Source: Letharia columbiana (taxonomy: Eukaryota; Ascomycota; Lecanoromycetes; Lecanorales; Parmeliaceae). Taken from it: 64,000 nt of DNA. The position numbers and the translations under genes are program-made. Positions 37,134-49,556 of the stretch are shown here, one piece after another. Numbering within the stretch: position 1 is the stretch's first letter; every line of letters starts with the position of its first letter. The notes under the pieces are model-generated. The model saw only the letters and a list, made by a program, of their open reading frames with translations, did no database searches and was not told the origin of the DNA. The DNA is taken from NCBI RefSeq assembly GCF_014066305.1, contig NW_023501061.1, positions 124,001-188,000 on the forward strand. Direction: 5' to 3'.

Positions 37134-38349
37134 AGCTTAATCTCTTTATCTTTTAAAGAAAAAAATCTATTATTATTATAATATTAGATTTATCTTTAAA
37201 TTATATAATAAATATTAAAAATAATATTAATAATCGCTATAGTATTAATAACTAATTTAAAAGTTTTTTATTAATAAAAGATTATATTATAAAATAACGT
37301 CTTACGATTATTAAGATTAAAAACTATTATTTAAAATAAGAATAAGAGTTAACTACGTTAAAGGCTTATAATTATAAACTTTATAATATAAACTTATTAT
37401 CTATAATTAGCGAGAACTTATTTATATTAATTACTATTATATCTTTAATAAATAAATAAAGATCTATAAATTAAATTTATAAAGTTAAATTTTTCTAAAT
37501 TAAATCGACTTTTAGCTTTAGCTCTAAATTAAATTAAACTCTAATTACTTATTATACGTTTTTAATCTACTTTTATTATTATAAAATTAATTTAATCTAT
37601 ATAATATATAGATATATATATATAAAGAGAGGCGCGTTAAGATTTAATTAGAAAGATATATCGAGTATAAAAAATTAATCTATAATAATTATCTATAAAA
37701 AATAGAGAAAGGCTATATTCTTATAGTAAGAAGTATTAAAATATCGAAAAGAAATAAAGATAATATATTAATTAGTGATATAAATCCTATAATATCTTCT
37801 ATCGTAGTAAAATTTTTCGAAAATAAAATAGCTATAGATATCGAACGATTTTAATTTATCTAAATATATATCGTTTTAAAGTAATAATTTAATATAGAAT
37901 TATAAAGAGTATATAACGTAGAATCTTAGAGAGCTAAGTCGTATTCTTAATAATAATAATCTTATTATCGCTTAATTTCTTTATAGTATTCTTTATAGTA
38001 TTCTCCGTAGTATTCTCCGTATTTATCTATTATAATTTCTTCTTTTACTTCTTAATATAGTAAGAATAATAGATTAAGTTATAGTAATATTCTTCGCTTA
38101 TTAAGTAATAATTTAATATAGAATTATAGAGAGTATATAACGTGGAATCTTAGAGAGCTAAGCCGTATTCTTAATGCTAAGAATCTTATTATCGCTTAGT
38201 TTCTCCGTAGTATTCTCCGTATTCGCCCGCTATATTAACTTCTCTTATACTAACTAAGTAAATTAATATAAGATCGTAGAGAGTAGATCTATTATATTAC
38301 TGCTGCTGATGACTATCTCCGCAATATTCTTCGTAGTATTCTCCGTATT

Positions 38350-38688
38350 TATCTGTTATAGATTCTTCTCGATAGGCTAAAAGAACGTGGGCTGTCGAAA
38401 GAGTTATTGTTAAAGAAGTCTGCTAATAGATCTCGTAATAGAGGGTCTTCGACAGCGTCTTTCTCTCGTTTAGAAGCTTCTTCTTAACGATGTTCAGGAT
38501 CTAACACGCGTTGAGAGGCTTTAAAATAGGGTAATGAAGAACGGATAGGGGAGAAAGACGTGTCTTGAGAGATAGTATCGCCTGGGGGCGTTAGTAGAGG
38601 CTCTAAGAGGCTAGTAAAGGGGTATATGTGCCTTAGATATTAAGTAACCTTTGGGCGAGGGGTATCGAAGACGATTATATTTATATTA
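38350..38688. other. weakly mutated island in H1
   Basis: Retains CA and TG. Contains 'cttcttaacgatgttcaggatctaacacgcg', also present near 47940 in H5, so it is H-family interior. No ORF of note. Confidence 0.5.
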
Positions 38689-39390
38689 GGAGTTTTTAGA
38701 GTAACTTTTTCCCGCGTAAAATCGTCGGAGTGTCGGAGTTTCAGTGATTTGCCATCAAAATCTGGTGGCGAATCACTGAAACTCTAAAACTTCGACGATT
38801 TCATCTCCGAGAATAATCGTTAAAAAGTACGGTTATTATAGAATTTTGAAATATTCGGATATTCGAATATTCGTAAATACTTTATATAACTATTTTAGAT
38901 AAATTTCGAATATATTATTTAGGCCTTTCTATTCTTTCTATCTATCTTCTATACGTTTATATTCTTTTAACACGCTATAATAAAAAAGAGAAAGTCTATC
39001 GTTACTCTTATCGTTACTATTATCGTTACTCTTATCGTTACTCTTATCGTTATTCTCTCTAATATTTAAAAACCTCGTAACTCTAAGATTAAATAGTTAT
39101 AATAAAATATAGATCTTATTATTAATTAGTTCTATATATAAGACGAGAAGAGTAAACTATATAATTATAAGAATTAGAGTAAAGATAATTATATCGATAA
39201 AGACTAGAAAATACTCGAAGATATAGAGTTAATAACTATTAGAGCTAGGGCTAATAAGCGAATTTCTAAAAATTTTATAAAAATTAAATCTATTTAATAA
39301 TAAGGTATTTAGAGTAATCGAATATTTTATAGTAAGAAATTCGAAAATTTTATACTTTAAATATTTCTACGAAGTTACTCTAAAAACCTC
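38689..39390. mobile_element. 702-bp MITE with internal hairpin
   Basis: Inverted ends GGAGTTTTTAGAGTAACTT (left) and AAGTTACTCTAAAAACCTC (right), flanked by the 5-bp duplication TATTA. The empty site is visible at 48305-48330 ('ttatatttatattaatagaatt'). Near the left end, 38718-38802 forms a hairpin with arms of about 36 nt (left arm has GTTTCAGTGATTTGCCA). A 12-bp tandem 'tatcgttactct' runs at 38998-39055. No transposase recognised. Confidence 0.8.
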
Positions 39391-40474
39391 TATTAATAAA
39401 ATTAATAGAATTAATAAAGTAATAAAAGAATAATAATTATATAAATAAATAGATAAAAGAATTATTATTCGATTTCGAACGCGTTTAATATAACTATAAT
39501 ATTTAAATATTAATTTAACTTATTAATAATAAGCTAAACTTTATAATTTTTATATCGTTAGAAAGCGTAAACTAAGCTCTATAATTTACGAAATTATAAA
39601 GTAATAGTATTCTTAGAGAGCTAGTTATTTCAGAGGATAAGACTTCTATATATAGATTTTTATAGATTTTTAATAGTTACGAACGCTAATTTATAAACTC
39701 GCGATATCTAATTAAAAAGCGTAGATCTAACGAATTTATAATTAACTATATATATAAATTCAAGATTTTCTAATTTAGCTCTATCTTATTCTTTTATATA
39801 TACTAATATATTAATTAAAATAAAAATACTTCGCTTTAAAAGAATATTTTTTTATAAGAATATTAATAAGAGAAAGTACTTACGCTACTTTCGCGAAGTT
39901 AAAATTAAGTTTCTTATAAATTCTAAATATTTTACTATCGATTTAACTTAAATAATTTATTATATATAATTCTTAAAAGATAATTCTAATATTTAATAAT
40001 ATAAATATTATTAAATCTATAATTTAGAAAATATAATTTTTAAATTTTTTAAGTAATTTTTATTTAATTTAATTATAAATCTAATAAATCGTTATCTTTT
40101 TATCTATAAAAAATAAGAGAAAATTAAATATCGCTTTAATTAGAAGATATCTATTTTTAAAATCTATTTAAAGAAATTAAAGATCTATTTATTCTTATTT
40201 TCTAAGAAGTATTAAGTTAATTTCTTCTTAGTTAAACTTAAATTAAAGTTTAAAAATAAGATTTTAAATATTAATAGTATATCGAGATAACGAAAGAAAT
40301 TCTTATCTAAATTATTATATAGAAAAAGATTTTAGAACGCGTACGCTTTAGCGGCAATTTTTATTCGAAGTTTATAAGAGGATTTATTAAGAATAAGCTC
40401 TTAAAGAAGCGAATTTTAAAGTTTAAATTAATTTTCAATAACGATATTAAAGTAATATATATCTAGAAGAATAA

Positions 40475-41105
40475 TTAATATATATAAAAGAATAAAATAA
40501 AACTAAATTAGAAAATCTTGAATTTATACGTATAGCCAATTATTAATTCGTTAGGTCTACGCTTTTTAATTAAATACTATGAGTAAATAAATTAGCGTCC
40601 GTAATTATCAAAATCTCGCCCTCCCGCGCCTCCCTTATCAAAAAAATAGGTGTATATTATTAACACATAGAATAACTTTTTTGTTTTCTATTAAAATTTT
40701 GAGATTTTTTTTTTAATTTTGAAGCGCTGTTTATGCTTTCCGAATTTTTAAGAATTTGAAATTTAGTCTTATAATTATTAAAGCGCAAGGAATTCAAATA
40801 TCGCTTATCAAAGTTCGCTCACCAAAGATCGCGGACAGTCGGACAGCCCTGATCAAAAAACAGGTACATATTATTTAATTTTAGAATAACTTTTTTGTTT
40901 TCTATTAAAATTTTGAGATTTTTTTTTAAAATTATAGAACGAAATGTGGGCTTTTAGATAAAATAATAATTACTAAATTTAGTCTTATAAATGTTTAAAG
41001 GTAACGAATTTAAATGTCGTCTATTAAAAGTTCGCTTATCAAATTTACTCGACAGCCCTAATCAAAAAAAAATGATTATGAATTTAATTTATAGGCCTTT
41101 ACTCG
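40475..41105 (-). mobile_element. H-family element H2 in G3
   Basis: 631 bp, TTAATATATATAAAAG to ...CCTTTACTCG, no target duplication compared with G1 27828 and G2 53188. It contains two direct copies of a segment with 'aataacttttttgttttcta', each followed by 'gacagccctgatcaaaaa' or similar. Only partly RIP-mutated. Confidence 0.75.
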
Positions 41106-42437
41106 TATAAAATATAAAATTAAATCTTTTAATCTTAATTATAAGAAGAATAATTATTTTTATTATAATAAATAGAATTATTAAATATTTAAATATTTAG
41201 ATTTTAATAAATTATTTATTACTAATATCGATATAATATTAATAAAAAAATTAAATCTTATAATTATCTTAAAAGTAAGATAAGAATAATAATTAATAAA
41301 GATAATCTCTTCTATTCTTATAAAGAAATAAATAAAGCTTTAAAGTAAATAGAGATAACTCGTTACTCTACTTAATACTAAAATATATATTAATTTAATT
41401 TTATAAAAGTTTATAATTTAATAAGACTTAAAATCTTATAATATTATCTTATTATAATTAAAAGTATTAAGCGATTAAAGTATATATTACTATAACGCGT
41501 ATTAGCTAAATTATTAATTAATAAATAATTAAAATTAAAGTAAAAAGTATAATATACTCTTCTATATTATTAATTAAAAAGATCTTAATATCGTATTAAG
41601 TATACTCGAGCTAAATTAATTATAAATATTATTAAATTTAGCGATAAAGTAATAGTAATTTAAAATTAACGCTAATAAATTATAGATTAAAGAATTAATT
41701 AAATTTACTCGAATTATTAAATAAAAATTAAATATATTCGCGATTATATATATTATAATAGCGCGAAATAAATTAAAAAATAAATATAGTCTAAAGCTCT
41801 CTTAAAAGTTATTAGAGTTTAATAATATTTTTTTTAATAAAAAAGTAAAAATCTTATCTACGCTTAAATAGAGAAATTATATTATTAAGATTAAGAGTAA
41901 TAAAGAGTCGCTATATAGTTTTTTATATAATTTATCTTAAATAAAATTAGTAGAGTTATAACGCTATTTAAAGAATTTTCTTTAGAAAAGCTAAATTTAT
42001 TATTTAACTTTCTTAATTAAAATATCGATTCTTTTTATTTTTAAAAAGAATAAAGAGCTTTATTTTTATATTAATTATCGAGATTAAAATATAATAACTA
42101 TTAAAAATCGATATTCGCTATCTCTAATTATTAAGACTCTAAATCGCTTATATAGATTTAAGATCTTTATAAAGCTAGATCTTAAGAATATTTATTATTA
42201 AATTCGAATTAAAGAAGATAATAAGTGGAAAATAGCGTTTTATAATCGCTATAATTACTTTAAATATTTAATTATATCTTTTAAACTCGCTAATATTTTA
42301 ATAACTTTTTAAATATATATTAATAGAGTCTTTATAAGTTTAATAAATATAATATATATAATATATTTAAATAATATTCTAATTTATAATATTAATTTAA
42401 CGAAGTATTAGCGATATATTAAATAAGTATTTAAATA

Positions 42438-42872
42438 CGAGTAAAGATATATAAATTAAATTTATAATTTTTTTTTTAATTAGAGCTATCGAGTAAGTAG
42501 ATAAGCGATCTTTAATAAGTAAACTTTAATAAGCGATATTTAAATTCCTTGCGCTTTAATAATTATAAGACTAAATTTTAAAATTATTAAAAATTCGAAA
42601 AGCATAAATAGCGCTTTAAAATTAAAAAAAAAATCTTAAAATTTTAATAGAAAATAAAAAAGTAATTCTATATATTAATAATATATATCTATTTTTTTAA
42701 TAAGAGAGATATAAGAGAGCGAGATTTTAATAGTTACGAACGCTAATTTATTTATTTATAATAATTTAGTCGGTCTAATTAAAGAGCGTAGCGACTCGAA
42801 TTAATAATTAGTTATATATATAAATTTAAGATTTTTAAGCTTAATTCTATCTTATTCTATTATATATATTAA
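42438..42872 (+). mobile_element. H-family element H3 in G3
   Basis: 435 bp, CGAGTAAAG to ...ATATATATTAA, no target duplication; G1 29155 is continuous here. It shares the interior of H2 in a single copy and is RIP-mutated. Confidence 0.75.
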
Positions 42873-43291
42873 TTTATATTAATTTTAATTATATATTAAT
42901 TTAAAAAAGTATTAATTCTATATTAAATATATTAAGTTTCTAAAGTTTATTATATTTATTAAAGATATCGCGATAGATTAAGAATATATCGCTATTATTA
43001 AGAAGTAATTAAAATTAAAAAGTTATTAAGATATATAAATCTTTTTAAACTTTATTAATTTCTATTAATAATTTATTTATAGCTATTCTAATATAATAAT
43101 ATTATTTATTAACTTACTTAAAGAGAGTAAAGATATTAAGAAACTTAAATTACTAGAGTAAATAGATAGCGCTAAGCTAGCGTTTTAATAGCTTTAAAGT
43201 ACTTTTATAACTACGCTATTTCTATATTATTATAATTTAAATTTAAAATTATATTTTAAAATCGACGCTTTTAATTTTAATATAAAGACTA

Positions 43292-43899
43292 TTAATATAT
43301 ATAAAAGAATAAGATAGAACTAAGCTTAAAAACCTTGAATTTATATATATAGTTAATTATAAATTTAGAATTACTACGCTCTTTAATTAGATCGACTAAG
43401 TTATTACGAATAAATAAATTAGCGTTCGTAATTATTAAAAAAATAGATATACGTTATTAATATATAAAATAACTTTTTTATTTTCTATTAAAATTTTTAG
43501 TTTTTTTTTTAAATTATAGCCCGTAACTTGCGCTTTTCAACGCTTTAAGAATTCTAAAATTCGGTCTTATAATTATCAAAGCGCAAGGAATTCAAATATC
43601 GCTCATTAAAGTTCGCTTATCAAAGATCGCTCGACAGCCGAACAGCCCTAATTAAAAAATAGGTATACATTATTTAATTTTAGAATAACTTTTTTGTTTT
43701 CTATTAAAATTTTAAGATTTTTATTTTAAATTATAGAACAAAATATAGGCTTATAAAAAAATAATTTTTTTTAAATTTAGTCTTATAATTATTAAAGCGT
43801 AAGGAATTTAAATATCGCTTATTAAAGTTCGCTTACCTATTTACTCGATAGCTCTAATTTAAAAAAAAATTATAAATTTAATTTATAGATCTTTACTCG
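43292..43899 (-). mobile_element. H-family element H4 in G3
   Basis: 608 bp, TTAATATATATAAAAG to ...CTTTACTCG. Flanks '...gacta' and 'tacttttataatt' join exactly as in G1 (29577) and G2 (54948), A|T with no duplication. Interior as in H2. Confidence 0.8.
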
Positions 43900-46428
43900 T
43901 ACTTTTATAATTAAATAAGAATAGTTATTAATAATTAATAATATTTTAATTTAGAAAAATAATTCTTATAAAGTAAAATTATAAAATTAAGAATTAAGAA
44001 CTACTCGTTATTATAGTGTCTATAAAATAATAACGTTATTATTTAAAAGATAATATATTTTATATTAAAATCTTAATAAATTATAATAATTTTAAGAGCT
44101 TTATAAAGTAGAAGAATATAATTTTAAATAAGTTTATTAAGCGTTAAAGTTAGCTATTTATAATTTTAAGATTTTTTATCGAGTAAATAAATTATACTCT
44201 ATTAATTTACTATTATAATACTTTAATTATAAAAGAACTTCGCTATTAATTAAACTACTATCGATATTATAAAATAAATTTATACTTTAAATTAATAGTA
44301 AGTAATTATAAAGAGATAAGAAGATTATAATAGCGATAGTATTTATATTTTATATTATCGATATTTAGATAATTATTTCTAAAAGAAAGTTTAAAGTCGT
44401 ATAAGAGATTATTTATAATATATTTTAAAGACTAATAAAAATATTAATTCGAGATTTATAAACTTATAATAATTAAATAAACTCTTTTCGAATTAGTATT
44501 AATAAGTTAGCGATTAAGTATCGCGTATATAATTAAATATAGATTTTAAATTTCGAGAAACTATTAAGATATAATAATTATCTTTATATCTCTAGAGATA
44601 AAGTCTTAAAAAAAGAGCTTATTAATAAATATTATAATAATTCGTTATTAAGATACTTTAGCGCTATAAAGATATATAAGCTATTTACTCGTAAATATTA
44701 TTAAAATAGAAGCTTAAAATAAGTTATCGACTATATTAAGATATATAATATTTATTAGCGAATTAAAGCTTCGCGATATCGCCTATATAGCGAATTAAAT
44801 TTACTTTTTATCGCTATTAAGCTATAAAAGAAAATTTCTATAAATTTTATTATTAACTTATTAGTAAGTAAGTATAAAAGTATTATCTACGATACTATTC
44901 TAATTATAGTAAATCGATTTATAAAAATAATAAAATATATTTCTATATCTTCTATAATCGATATCGCTTAGTATTTAAAGATATTTTATTTTAAGATAAT
45001 ATATCGCTATAATATATTAAACGATATTATTAGTAATAGAGACTCTATACTTATTAATAACTTCTAATTTACTATTTACTTTTATTTTAAAATTAAGCGA
45101 TATCTAAATATTATCTTTTACTTATAAATCGATAAGTAAACTAAGTAATAAAATTAGATACTAAAATACTTCTTACGCGTATTCGCTAATAATAAATAAA
45201 ATATTTAAATAAAATAACTATTAATAGTAGAGTTCGCTTATATAAATAATTAATATTTCTCTATTAAAATAATATTATTCTTTCTAATATATAAATATTA
45301 TTTTAAAATTTATTAAGAGATTAAGAATAAAGTAAAGAAGTTATAAGTATTAAAAGATAAGATAATAAAGCGCTTTCGTAGTACTATTATAATTTAATTT
45401 AAGTACTATAATAAAATATATTAATTTTAAAACTATAAAATAAGTAACTTAATAATATTAATAATTTAGATTTTAAAGTAAAAATATCTAAATAAGAAGT
45501 TATCTTATAAATTTATAAAATTATTTTAAATTATAAATAAGATAAAAGCGTAGATATATCGTCTACTTTTATTCTTAATATATAAAATTTATAATATCTT
45601 TTATATATCGTTATTTAAGCTTTATTATAATCGCGATTATAATAATATAGCGAATATCTTTATATAAACTCTCGAGCTTATTAATAATAATAAGCTTTAG
45701 AAGATTAAAGAAATTATTAATAAAATTAAATATAAGAAAGATATTTAATATAAAATTAAATAAATTAATTAAGATAAAAAGTATAACTAATAACTATTAG
45801 ATAATAAACTTATTAATATTAATAAGTTAATTTAAATTTATAGATAGATAAATAATAAGTATAAATACTAAGTAATAGATAGTAATAAGTCTCTTATTAT
45901 TAAAGAGTTTACTTAATTATATAATTAATAATAAATAAATAAACGCGATAAAATAAGATATAAATATCGATTAAATTAAATTAAATTAAATTAAATATAT
46001 TTCTAGATAATACTTATACTACGAATATACTCTTTTATATTTACTATTATTAAGATATAAATTAATTAAATAATTATATTATTTAGCTATCTATTAAACT
46101 CTACTATAAAGAGAGTATATTATATTAAGATATATACTATAAGTAAAGACCTATAAATTAAATTCATAAAGTTGAATTTTTCATTTTTCTAAGTTAAATA
46201 AAGTTGATTTTTTCTAAGTTAAATGAAATTTTAGCTCTAGCTCTAAGTTAAATCGAACTCTAATCGCTTGCTATACGTTTTTAATCTATATATAAATATA
46301 GATATATAAGAAGAGAGGCGCGCTAAGGCCTAATTAGAAAGGTGTATCGAGTGTGAAGAATTAATTCGTAATAATTGCCTATAAAAAACAGAGAAAGGCT
46401 ATGTTCTTATGGCAAGAAGTATCGAAAT

Positions 46429-46830
46429 ATCGGAAAGAAATGGAGACAACATGCTAATTAGTGGTGTGAATCCCATATTATCTCCTGCCGCAGTGAAATC
46501 TTTCGAATAATGAAATAGCTGTCAGAGTAAGACATCGGACGATTTTAATTCGTCCAAATATGTATCGTCCGATGTTTCTTCTGCAGAGACCTAATTGACT
46601 GTGATCGTCGCAGTAGATCCTTCTCTTGCGAGCGAAATACCGGAAAGAAATAAAGACAACGTGCTAATTAGTAATGTGAATCCCACAATATCTCCTACCG
46701 TAGTGAAATCTTTCGAATAATAAAATAGCTGTAGACATCGGACGGTTTCAATTCGTCTAAATATACATCGTTCGATGTTCCTTCTATAGAGGCTTAATTG
46801 GCTGTGATCGTCGTAGTAGATCCTCCTCTT
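46429..46830. repeat. duplicated 200-bp module with hairpin
   Basis: Two direct copies of about 200 bp (46429-46625 and 46634-46830). Each carries an inverted repeat: ACATCGGACGA 46532-46542 with TCGTCCGATGT 46565-46575, and a slightly diverged pair at 46735-46745 and 46768-46778. RIP-mutated single copies occur in other H elements (near 21008, 24330, 37855, 60630). Confidence 0.8.
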
Positions 46831-46859
46831 ATAACGTTATTGTAGTAATGTACCATATT

Positions 46860-47770
46860 AATACAGTGGGGATGACAGGCCAAGTTACAGTGGTATTCTC
46901 CGCTTGCTGAGTGATGATTTGATGTAGAACCGTGGAGAGCATATAATATGGGATCTTGGAGAGCTGAGCCGTGTTCTTGGTGCTGGGGGCCTTGTTGCCG
47001 CTTGGTTTCTCCGCAGTGTTCTCCGCATTTGCCTGTTATAGTTCCTCCTCTTACTCCTTAATGCAGTGGGGATAACAGGCTAAGTTGCAGTGGTGTTCTC
47101 CGCTTGCTGAGTGATGATTTGATGTGGAACCGTGGAGAGCATATGACGTGGGATCTTGGAGAGCTGAGCCGTGTTCTTGACGATGGTGGCCTTGTTGCCG
47201 CTTGGTTTCTCCGCAGTGTTCTCCGTAGTGTTCTCCGCAGTGTTCTCCGCATTTGCCTGTTGTAGTTCCTCCTCTTGCTCCTCCTCTTGTAGAGTATCAG
47301 ACTGAGTGGCTAGCTGAGTGGCTGACTGAGTGGATGAATGATATGACGTGGGATCTTGGAGAGCTGAGCCGTGTTCTTGACGATGGTGGCCTTGTTGCCG
47401 CTTGGTTTCTCCGCAGTGTTCTCCGCATTTGCCTGTTGTAGTTCCTCCTCTTGCTCCTCCTCTTGTAGAGTATTAGACTGAGTGGCTAGCTGAGTGGCTG
47501 ATTGAGTGGATGACTGATATGACGTGGGATCTTGGAGAGCTGAGCCGTGTTCTTGACGATGGTGGCCTTGTTGCCGCTTAGTTTCTCCGCAGTGTTCTCC
47601 GCATTCGCCTGCTGTATTGACTTCTCTTGCACTGGCTGAGTGGATTGGTGTGAGATCGTGGAGAGTAGGCCTGTTGTGTCACTGCTGCTGATGACTGTCT
47701 CCGCAATATTCTCCGTAGTGTTCTCCGCATTCGCCTGTTGTAGATCCTCCTCTTGTTCAACTGAGTGCGA
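46860..47770. repeat. unmutated satellite array, about 180-bp unit
   Basis: Direct repeats beginning 'tgacgtgggatcttggaga' at about 47148, 47342 and 47519, with earlier variants from 46877. Units carry a variable number of 'gtgttctccgca' 12-mers and a 'gctgagtggctgactgagtg' section. The last unit (47600-47730) is a variant that corresponds to the 126-bp array at 22.6-23.2 kb. Both strands stay open over parts of it by chance of repeat length. Confidence 0.82.
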
Positions 47771-49484
47771 GGGTATCGAGGGTGAATATGTTTATATTGG
47801 TAGAATTGGTAGAATTGATAGAATGGTAGAAGAAGAATGGTTACATAAATAGGTGGAAGAAGAATAATTACATAAATAGATGGAAGGATTATTATCCGAT
47901 CCCGAACGCGTCTGATATAATTATCATATTTTTAGAAGCTTCTTCTTAACGATATTTAGGATCTAACACGCGTTGAGAGGCTTTAAAATAAAGTGATAAA
48001 AAATAGATAAAGAAGAAAGACGCGTTTTAAAAGATAGTATCGCTAGATTAAAAGGTATTATCGCTAGCTTAAGAGGAATTTATAGAAAAGAATATATTCG
48101 TTTAGACTCTTTTTAAAGATTTTTTAACGCGTTTATAAATAATAGTAAATAATTATTAAACTCGCTTATAACCTCGATTATTAATAATAATAAATTCGTT
48201 AAAAGATAGTTTAAGAATATTAGTAAAGGCTTTAAGAGGCGAGTAAAAGAGATATATATATTTAAAATATTAAGTAATCTTTAAACGAGAAATATTAAAG
48301 ATAATTATATTTATATTAATAGAATTAATAGAATTAATAGAATAATAAAAGAAGAATAATTATATAAATAGATAAAAGAATTATAATTATTCGATTTCGA
48401 ATATATCTAATATAACTATTATAACTATTATATTTAAATATTAATTTAATTTATTAATAGTAAATTAAACTTTATAATTTTTATAGCGTTAGAAAGCGTA
48501 AAGCGAGCTTTATAATTTAAAGAATTATAAAGTAACTATATATATCGTAAGCTAAGTACTTTAAAGTATAAAACTTTTATATATAAATTTTTAATAAGAG
48601 AGATATAAAAGAATTATCGAGTTAACTTAGTCGATCTAATTAAAAAGCGTATAGAACTCGAATTTATAATTAATTATATATATAAATTTAAAATTTTTAA
48701 GCTTAACTCTATCTTATTCTTTTATATATATTAATTAATATAAATATATTTTTATTTAAAATAGCTATTAAAAAACTATTTAAAGATTTTACGCTAATAT
48801 TACTATTAAAAAAAGATTACTATTTAAATATTCTTCGCTATCTTAGCGTTAAATTCTAAATTAAATTTATTAATTTATTATTCTAATAAGAAGATAATTA
48901 AAATATAATCTTCGAGTTAATATCTATTAATATTCGCTATATATCGATAAAAACTCTTAAGCTTTTTCTTTAATAATTTATTTATTTTCTCTAACTTCGC
49001 TATACGCTTATTTATCGCTATAAGCTAGTCTTAAAAATTTATAATTATAGTAAAAGCGATCGAAGTCGTCGCTATTATATACTTCTATTAATATTAATAT
49101 ATATAAAAGAATAAGATAGAGTTAAGCTATAAAATCTAAAATTTATATATATAATTAATTATAAATTCGAGTTTATTACGCTCTTTAACTAAATCGACTA
49201 AATTAGCTCGATAGCTCTCTCGAGCTTTCTTATTAAAAATTTATATATAGAAGTTTTATATTTTAAAGTACTTAGTTTACGATATATATAGTTACTTTAT
49301 AATTTCTTAAATTATAAAGCTCGCTTTACGCTTTCTAACGCTATAAAAATTATAAAGTTTAATCTACTATTAATAAATTAAATAAATATTTAAATATAAT
49401 AGTTATAGTAGTTATATTAAACGCGTCTAGAATCGAATAATAATTCTTTTATCTATTTATATAATTATTATTCTTTTATTATTC

Positions 49485-49556
49485 TATTAATTCTATTAAT
49501 TCTATTAATTCTATTAATTCTATTAATTCTATTAATTCTATTAATTCTATTAATAT
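49485..49556 (+). repeat. 9-bp microsatellite
   Basis: About eight copies of the 'attaattct' unit inside H6. A second run of about twelve copies is at 50375-50490. Confidence 0.88.

Larger units (their letters stand above)
37453..39806 (+). mobile_element. H-family element H1 in G3
   Basis: Runs from TAAATAAAGATC to ...TATATATACTAA, with no target duplication: left flank '...taataaa', right flank 'tatattaattaaaa', matching the continuous 'gcgaatatactaatt' of G1. Contains the hairpin motif near 37850, satellite units (37920-38350), a less mutated stretch (38350-38690) and a 702-bp MITE. Confidence 0.7.
46140..48734 (+). mobile_element. H-family element H5 in G3, the least mutated copy
   Basis: 2595 bp, TAAGTAAAGACC to ...TATATATATTAA. 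Flanks '...atatacta' and 'ttaatataaatata' join as in G1 31841, A|T with no duplication. Order: AGTTAA-rich end, duplicated hairpin module (46429-46830), satellite array (46860-47770), 9-bp repeats (47795), conserved block, 3' end. About 46300-47960 is free of RIP. No helicase or Rep gene seen. Confidence 0.78.

Noticed and set aside
47058..47852. Open frames on both strands over the satellite
   Set aside because: Repeat-derived; unit lengths preserve frames by chance.
37453..49087. TA target duplication (Tc1-mariner) for the H family
   Set aside because: Several copies are flanked by TA, but joining flanks after removing one TA is 2 bp short compared with G1 and G2; without removal it matches exactly.
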